Source: Bacteroidales bacterium (lineage in GTDB: Bacteria; Bacteroidota; Bacteroidia; Bacteroidales; UBA932). From it: 64,000 nucleotides of DNA. Below the pieces are notes generated by a model. That model was not told the DNA's origin. It was given only the letters and a program-made list of their open reading frames with translations, and made no database searches. The position numbers were made by a program, and so were the translations under genes. Of this stretch, positions 59,944-64,000 are shown in pieces. The stretch spans positions 62,001-126,000 of the forward strand of contig JAFPWG010000027.1 of assembly GCA_017395045.1 (NCBI GenBank). Direction: 5' to 3'. The stretch's first letter is position 1. Each line of letters begins with the position of its first letter.

Positions 59944-61155
59944 ATGGAAAGAATCAAAATGACCACCCCGCTCGTCGAAATGGACGGCGACGAAATGACC
60001 AGGATCCTGTGGAAGATGATCAAGGATGAACTCATCCTCCCGTTCGTGGACCTGAAAACCGAGTATTATGACCTGGGCCTGCCCAACCGCGACAAGACCA
60101 ACGACCAGGTGACCGTCGACTCCGCAAACGCGACGAAGCGTCTCGGCGTCGCCGTGAAATGCGCCACCATCACCCCGAACGTGCAGCGCATGAGCGAGTA
60201 CAACCTCCACGAGATGTGGAAGAGTCCGAACGGCACCATCAGGGCCATGCTGGACGGCACCGTGTTCCGTACACCCATCACCATCCCTTCCATCCACCCG
60301 GCCGTGAAGTTCTGGAAGAAGCCTATCACCATTGCCCGTCACGCCTATGGCGACGTGTATCGTGATGTCGAGATCCAGACCACTGAGCCCGGCGTCGCGA
60401 AGCTAGTCTTCGAGGGCGTTTCCGGCAAGCGTGAGGAAATGGTCATCCACGAGTTCAAGGGCCCCGGCGTCATCGAGGGCATGCACAATACCGACGATTC
60501 CATCCGCAGCTTTGCCCACTCCTGCTTCAAATATGCGCTGGACGTGAAGCAGACCCTGTGGTTCGCGACCAAGGATACCATCTCCAAGAAGTACGACGGC
60601 CGTTTCAAGGCCATCTTCGAGGAAGTGTTCCAGGAGTACAAGGACCGTTTCGAGGCCGCCGGCATCGAGTATTTCTACACCCTGATCGACGATGCCGTCG
60701 CCCGTGTGATGCGTTCTGAGGGCGGTTTCATCTGGGCCTGCAAGAACTACGACGGCGACGTGATGTCCGACATGGTGTCCACCGCCTTCGGTTCCCTGGC
60801 CATGATGACCTCCGTCCTGGTGAGCCCGGACGGCAAGTATGAGTACGAGGCCGCCCACGGCACCGTGACCCGTCACTACTACAAGTACCTGAAGGGTGAA
60901 GAGACTTCCACCAACCCGATGGCGACCATCTTTGCCTGGAGCGGTGCATTCCGCAAGCGCGGCGAGATGGACAACCTCCCTGAACTGGTGAACTATGCGA
61001 ACCAGCTCGAGGCTGCCTGCTTCGACACCCTGAACGAAGGCCTTACCTCCAAGGACCTCGTGAACCTCATGGAAGGCATCACGCCGAAGTCCCTGACTTC
61101 TCTCGAGTTCCTCCGTGCCATCCGGGAGCGCCTCGAAAAGCGCCTGGGTGCGTAA
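59944..61155 (+). CDS. icd: NADP-dependent isocitrate dehydrogenase
   Basis: The 403-residue enzyme interconverts isocitrate and 2-oxoglutarate plus CO2. It is of the eukaryote-like homodimeric type. VEMDGDEMTRILW, TITPNVQRM, KSPNGTIR, YTLIDDAVARVM and EAAHGTVTRHYYKY mark the substrate and NADP sites. It lies 6 bases after the aconitase gene and ends at a strong bidirectional terminator. Confidence 0.94.
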   Translation: MERIKMTTPLVEMDGDEMTRILWKMIKDELILPFVDLKTEYYDLGLPNRDKTNDQVTVDSANATKRLGVAVKCATITPNVQRMSEYNLHEMWKSPNGTIRAMLDGTVFRTPITIPSIHPAVKFWKKPITIARHAYGDVYRDVEIQTTEPGVAKLVFEGVSGKREEMVIHEFKGPGVIEGMHNTDDSIRSFAHSCFKYALDVKQTLWFATKDTISKKYDGRFKAIFEEVFQEYKDRFEAAGIEYFYTLIDDAVARVMRSEGGFIWACKNYDGDVMSDMVSTAFGSLAMMTSVLVSPDGKYEYEAAHGTVTRHYYKYLKGEETSTNPMATIFAWSGAFRKRGEMDNLPELVNYANQLEAACFDTLNEGLTSKDLVNLMEGITPKSLTSLEFLRAIRERLEKRLGA

Positions 61156-61172
61156 TTAACGGATTAACAATG

Positions 61173-61203
61173 AAAAAGGCTGGTTTTTTACCAGCCTTTT
61201 TTT
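61173..61203. terminator. shared bidirectional terminator, partly coding
   Basis: AAAAAGGCTGG (61173-61183) pairs with CCAGCCTTTTT (61191-61201) around a T-rich loop, with T-runs on both strands. It ends icd, and on the other strand it contains the last codons (Lys-Lys-Gly-Trp-stop) of the 2-hydroxyacid dehydrogenase. Confidence 0.85.
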
Positions 61204-62114
61204 ATGTTCTCCGCCATCTCGTGTGCGAGTCGCGCACGCGCCTCCACGCTGTACCAGGCAATGTGGGGGGAGAGGAGGATCCTTTCGGGATGCTTCGCCT
61301 GCAGATAGGGATGGTCAAGCGGGATGGGCTCCTTCTGATAGACGTCGATGCCGATGCCGGCGATCTTCCCTTCGTCCACGGCGCGGACGAGGTCTGCTTC
61401 CACGGCGATGCCGCCGCGGCCTGTGTTGACCACGAAGGCCGTCGGTTTCATCTTGCAAAGGCCTTCATAGTCAATAAGTCCCGCTGTCTTTTGATTGTAA
61501 GGTGCGTGGATGCTGATGACATCCGAAGCTTTGAGCAGTTCGTCCAGGGACACGGAAGGGTAGTCCTTGCAATGGGATGTGCCGGATGTGGAGTAGTAGA
61601 TGACCTTCATCCCGAAAGCCGTGCCGATGGCTGCGACTTTCTGGCCGATGGCGCCCATGCCTACAATTCCGAGCGTCTTTCCGGCAATCTCGGTGAAGGG
61701 ATGGCCGGCATCGACGTGGATGCTGCCGGCGCTGTAGCGGCCGTCCCGTGCGTACGCGTTATAGTGGAAGGCGAGCCCGGCGAGATTCAGGATGTGCATC
61801 CAGGCGGTCTGAGCGACGGAATCCGTGGAATAGCCGGCAACGTTCCGGACGATGACACCGCGTTCGGCGCACAGGTCCGTGTCGATGTTGTTGATGCCGG
61901 TTCCCGCCTCGCACACCAGCCTCACCTTCGGACAGGCGTCCAGGAAGGCCTTGTCCACGATGACCTTGTTCAAAAGTACGACATCGGCGTCCGCGGCGCG
62001 GACACGGGCTTCTTCCGCTGTGGAGGAGGGGTAGCAGGTGAATTCGCCCAGGGCGGCGATTTCGGCCATTGATGCGTCGCCCATCGTGGCGGCGTCCAGG
62101 AAAACGATCTTCAT
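61188..62114 (-). CDS. D-isomer 2-hydroxyacid dehydrogenase
   Basis: The 308-residue NAD-dependent enzyme reduces a 2-oxoacid to a D-2-hydroxyacid. The NAD fold has LGIVGMGAIGQKVA. Catalytic Arg lies in VNTGRGG, Glu in DVYQKEP, and His in LSPHIAW. Length and motifs fit glycerate/hydroxypyruvate or D-lactate-type dehydrogenases, and the substrate cannot be fixed. An aryl-lactate role is conceivable but unsupported. The ATG at 62114 is 20 bases from a -7 element on the minus strand. The stop lies in the loop of the terminator hairpin shared with icd. Confidence 0.88.
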   Translation of the reverse strand: MKIVFLDAATMGDASMAEIAALGEFTCYPSSTAEEARVRAADADVVLLNKVIVDKAFLDACPKVRLVCEAGTGINNIDTDLCAERGVIVRNVAGYSTDSVAQTAWMHILNLAGLAFHYNAYARDGRYSAGSIHVDAGHPFTEIAGKTLGIVGMGAIGQKVAAIGTAFGMKVIYYSTSGTSHCKDYPSVSLDELLKASDVISIHAPYNQKTAGLIDYEGLCKMKPTAFVVNTGRGGIAVEADLVRAVDEGKIAGIGIDVYQKEPIPLDHPYLQAKHPERILLSPHIAWYSVEARARLAHEMAENIKKGW

Positions 62115-62133
62115 ATCCGTTGGGTTGTTGGTA

Positions 62134-62141
62134 CAAATTTA
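62134..62141 (-). promoter_or_regulatory. -7 element for the 2-hydroxyacid dehydrogenase gene
   Basis: The minus strand reads TAAATTTG, a full TAnnTTTG match, 20 bases before the ATG and only 12 bases from the opposite -7 element. Confidence 0.55.
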
Positions 62142-62153
62142 GAATATAATTTG

Positions 62154-62161
62154 TATATTTG
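62154..62161 (+). promoter_or_regulatory. -7 element for the unknown gene at 62181
   Basis: TATATTTG is a full TAnnTTTG match 19 bases before the ATG. It overlaps the promoter region of the divergent dehydrogenase gene. Confidence 0.55.
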
Positions 62162-62180
62162 AAAAATCAACCACGTAGTA

Positions 62181-62726
62181 ATGGACACGAAACAGGCATA
62201 TTCTGCTCTGATCCAGGAACTGAAACGGCAATTGGATGCCGAACTGCCCCTTGCCAAGGAGGCGGACGACACCCTTGTCGCCAAGCGCCTGCTGTCGGCT
62301 CCGGGAGAAGCCGCCGCCCTTTTCGTCAGTCCCATCGATGGTTACGAGGAACGTATTTTCAAGGAAGTCGAAACGCAGTCCCGCAGGGGAGGCCGGTACA
62401 CGGACGCCCTTTACCAGTGCGAGGATGAGGCCGCCCTGTGCGATGCCATTGCGGACCTTTCCTTCGCCCAGATCCAGCACAAGCCCGTCATCAAGAAGGC
62501 GAAGCCTGCCGGTGAATACGAGACGGCCGTTGCGTTCGTCCTGGGCCTGTACACCGTGTTCGCCATCCTTCGCAGCGGTCTTTCTGCCGAGGATTTCACC
62601 CGGCTCCATAAGCGGTCCGTGTACAACTATTATCTGAACCACGGCTCCCGTCAGATCCGCCACCTGTATGATACCGGCTGGGCCGGCAAATACGCCCTCC
62701 GTACGATTTTTTATCCGCTGGGGTGA
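62181..62726 (+). CDS. unrecognised 181-residue cytoplasmic protein
   Basis: I do not recognise this protein. It is mostly helical, with no signal peptide or membrane segment. A charged N-terminal half includes FVSPIDGYEERIFKEVETQS. The C-terminal half is richer in aromatics and Tyr (YNYYLNHGSRQIRHLYDTGW) and is preceded by FVLGLYTVFAILRSGL. It has its own promoter, good codon use like its neighbours and a clear ATG, so it is very probably real. It sits between a 2-hydroxyacid dehydrogenase (divergent) and a tRNA gene, which gives no functional hint. Confidence 0.7.
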   Translation: MDTKQAYSALIQELKRQLDAELPLAKEADDTLVAKRLLSAPGEAAALFVSPIDGYEERIFKEVETQSRRGGRYTDALYQCEDEAALCDAIADLSFAQIQHKPVIKKAKPAGEYETAVAFVLGLYTVFAILRSGLSAEDFTRLHKRSVYNYYLNHGSRQIRHLYDTGWAGKYALRTIFYPLG

Positions 62727-62744
62727 TTATTTGAAAAATATTGT

Positions 62745-62752
62745 TACCTTTG
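62745..62752 (+). promoter_or_regulatory. -7 element for tRNA-Ala(CGC)
   Basis: TACCTTTG, identical to the -7 element of the other tRNA-Ala gene, is followed by the same leader TCCCAAACGGGAAA before the tRNA. Confidence 0.65.
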
Positions 62753-62771
62753 CATTCCCAAACGGGAAAAC

Positions 62772-62844
62772 GGGGTATTAGCTCAGTTGGTAGAGCGATA
62801 GGTTCGCAATCTATAGGTCAGGGGTTCGAATCCCCTATGCTCCA
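62772..62844 (+). tRNA. tRNA-Ala (anticodon CGC)
   Basis: This 73-base cloverleaf has acceptor GGGGTAT/ATGCTCC, D arm GCTC-AGTTGGTA-GAGC, anticodon stem ATAGG/TCTAT (one G-U pair) with loop TTCGCAA, and T arm AGGGG-TTCGAAT-CCCCT. The anticodon CGC reads GCG alanine codons, which suits a GC-rich genome. CCA is not encoded. Its acceptor and D arms equal those of tRNA-Ala(GGC) at 49904-49976. Confidence 0.95.
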
Positions 62845-62850
62845 CGAAAT

Positions 62851-62885
62851 GAAGCTCGGCGTACTGCCGGGCTTCATTATTTTTG
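62851..62885 (+). terminator. terminator after tRNA-Ala(CGC)
   Basis: GAAGCTCGGC (62851-62860) pairs with GCCGGGCTTC (62866-62875), ten pairs with one G-U, around GTACT. ATTATTTTT follows. It begins 7 bases past the tRNA end. Confidence 0.85.
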
Positions 62886-62904
62886 CGTTTTTTTCAAAAA
62901 AAAA

Positions 62905-62935
62905 TTTGCAGGTTCCGATTTTGTTTGTACCTTTG
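62905..62935 (+). promoter_or_regulatory. promoter of the ABC transporter genes
   Basis: TTTG (62905-62908), exactly 19 bases, then TACCTTTG (62928-62935), a perfect Bacteroidetes consensus, 33 bases before the ATG. Confidence 0.85.
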
Positions 62936-62968
62936 CGGTGTACTAATAAACTAATACACACAAACGAT

Positions 62969-63796
62969 ATGATCGAAATCAACAACCTCGCGTTCAGCTA
63001 CGGACCCAAACTGGTCCTGAAGAACATCTCGATGAAGGTGTCCGAAGGGAATATCTACGGACTCCTCGGTGAGAACGGGGTGGGGAAGACCACCCTGCTG
63101 ACCCTCCTGTGCGGTTTGAAGAAGCCCCAGAGCGGGACCATCCTCGTGGACGGTCGCAATCCTTTCGACCGCCAGCCCTCTCTCCTCTCCGACCAGTTCT
63201 ACCTGCCGGACGAGGTTTCTCCCGTGCACGCCAAGGCCATCGACTTCGCGAAGGAGCACGGCGTGTTCTGGCCGAACTTCGACCTGGAGAAGTTCACGAC
63301 CATCCTCGGCGAACTGGAGGTGGAGACAACGCAGCACATGGACGCGATGTCCGCCGGCCAGCTCAAGAAGACCTGGATCGCTTTCGCGCTCGCGTGCAAC
63401 GCGAAATACTATTATCTGGACGAGCCCACGAACGGCCTGGACATTCCGTCCAAGGCGCAGTTCCGTAAGGCCGTGACCCGGTATACGGCCGAGGATTCCA
63501 CCCTCATTATCTCCACGCACCAGGTGCGCGACCTGGAGAACATCATCGACCCGATCATCATCCTGGACAACCAGGCTGTTCTGGTGAACGCCTCGATGGA
63601 GGAGATCTCCGAAAAGCTGTACTTCGATTACGGCACCGAACTCAAGCCCGGCTCCCTCTACCTCGAGCAGACCCCCGGCGGCTGCATCCAGGTGTATCCC
63701 AACACTACCGGCGAGGAGAGCAAGGTCAATGTGGAGGCTTTCTTCAACACGATCCATGCCCACAAGGATCTGGTTAGCAATTTGTTCAACAAGTAA
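62969..63796 (+). CDS. ABC transporter ATP-binding protein
   Basis: The 275-residue protein has Walker A GENGVGKTT (near residue 36), a degenerate ABC signature MSAGQLKKTW, and Walker B YYYLDEPTNGLD with the His switch in ISTHQ. The form resembles YtrB/EcsA-type exporters, whose permease is a separate protein. A frame open further upstream crosses the promoter and the tRNA, so I chose the ATG at 62969. It probably powers the membrane protein encoded 12 bases downstream. The substrate is unknown. Confidence 0.9.
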   Translation: MIEINNLAFSYGPKLVLKNISMKVSEGNIYGLLGENGVGKTTLLTLLCGLKKPQSGTILVDGRNPFDRQPSLLSDQFYLPDEVSPVHAKAIDFAKEHGVFWPNFDLEKFTTILGELEVETTQHMDAMSAGQLKKTWIAFALACNAKYYYLDEPTNGLDIPSKAQFRKAVTRYTAEDSTLIISTHQVRDLENIIDPIIILDNQAVLVNASMEEISEKLYFDYGTELKPGSLYLEQTPGGCIQVYPNTTGEESKVNVEAFFNTIHAHKDLVSNLFNK

Positions 63797-63808
63797 AATC
63801 TGACGGCC

Positions 63809-64000
63809 ATGAACGAAATTTTCAACTTCAACCGCTTCTGGACCTATTTCAAATACGACCTCAAGCAGATGTGGCGGAACCACTCCAAGGCCGCCATCAT
63901 GATCGGCGGAGCCAGCGCCATCTTCTATGTCATATGGGTGCTCGCGAGCCTGGTGTTCACGCAGCATTGGTCCTCCCCGGTCATCTATGCCCGGGTGGGG
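63809..64000 (+). CDS. ABC transporter membrane subunit (3' end outside window)
   Basis: The first 63-64 residues are visible: MNEIFNFNRFWTYFKYDL, then a polar stretch and a membrane helix (about residues 29-50, ending LASLVF). The frame runs open through the last base of the window. Position directly after the ATPase suggests it is the permease partner. The N-terminal pattern, a cytoplasmic amphipathic start then a helix, fits ABC-2-like permeases, but the fragment is too short to name the family. Confidence 0.7.
   Translation, partial: MNEIFNFNRFWTYFKYDLKQMWRNHSKAAIMIGGASAIFYVIWVLASLVFTQHWSSPVIYARVG

Noticed and set aside
62741-62968. An N-terminal extension of the ABC ATPase
   Set aside because: The open frame upstream runs through the tRNA-Ala gene, its terminator and a perfect promoter; the ATG at 62969 gives the normal ATPase N-terminus.
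1-64000. CRISPR arrays, rRNA genes, complete IS elements, phage structural genes
   Set aside because: No regularly spaced repeats, no transposase genes and no rRNA-like stretches were seen; the only mobile DNA recognised is the 44.6-49.9 kb element.

Overview
The window reads as a chromosomal segment from a GC-rich, anaerobic member of the Bacteroidales (gut or rumen type). The evidence is the recurring Bacteroidetes promoter TTTG-N19/20-TAnnTTTG (for example at 3897-3927, 49995-50025 and 62905-62935) and typical Bacteroidetes families: DUF4301, DUF3853, ORF6N proteins, TlpA lipoproteins, an OadG/lamin-tail fusion and a Na+-pumping methylmalonyl-CoA decarboxylase. The exact family cannot be named from sequence alone. 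Coding density is very high, with many ATGA overlaps inside operons and convergent genes whose stop codons touch or overlap.

Layout. 1-3.8 kb: end of an outer-membrane barrel protein, a large MscS-type channel and lipoate ligase. 3.9-8.8 kb: indolepyruvate-type oxidoreductase (iorAB), an aminotransferase and a CoA-transferase, an interconversion route between aromatic amino acids and aryl-acetates. 8.8-12.9 kb (minus strand): Na+-translocating acyl-CoA decarboxylase. 13-20.6 kb: yebC, a TPR protein, recF-dciA, a lytic transglycosylase, an acyl-CoA synthetase, tryptophanase and an esterase. 20.6-30.2 kb (minus strand): an operon for all six steps of UMP synthesis, pyrC-carA-carB-pyrK-pyrD-pyrF-pyrE-pyrB, preceded by what looks like a UTP-sensitive attenuator. 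30.5-42.1 kb (plus strand): purine operon purE-L-C-F-M-N-H-D-folD, followed by an acyltransferase and an M28 peptidase. 44.6-49.9 kb: a 5.3-kb integrative element inserted at the 3' end of a tRNA-Ala(GGC) gene. 50.1-52.7 kb: pdxB and a DUF4301 gene. 52.7-61.2 kb: citrate lyase genes (citD-E-F-X and a citC-citG fusion), then aconitase and isocitrate dehydrogenase. 61.2-64 kb: a 2-hydroxyacid dehydrogenase, an unknown gene, tRNA-Ala(CGC) and an ABC transporter that runs off the end.

The most striking observation is that two of the three glutamine amidotransferases visible here have lost their glutaminase nucleophile while keeping the rest of the enzyme. CarA has Gly in place of the catalytic Cys. 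PurF begins directly at the position of its catalytic Cys with Met-Gly and also carries R73K and Asn101-to-Asp changes. PurL keeps its Cys. This suggests that free ammonia, rather than glutamine, feeds the first steps of both pyrimidine and purine synthesis. Also notable are an aspartate carbamoyltransferase carrying only the zinc domain of PyrI, the PyrL-like attenuator, a tRNA-targeting element that brings its own replacement terminator, and a spaced pair of structured repeats of unknown function inside that element.
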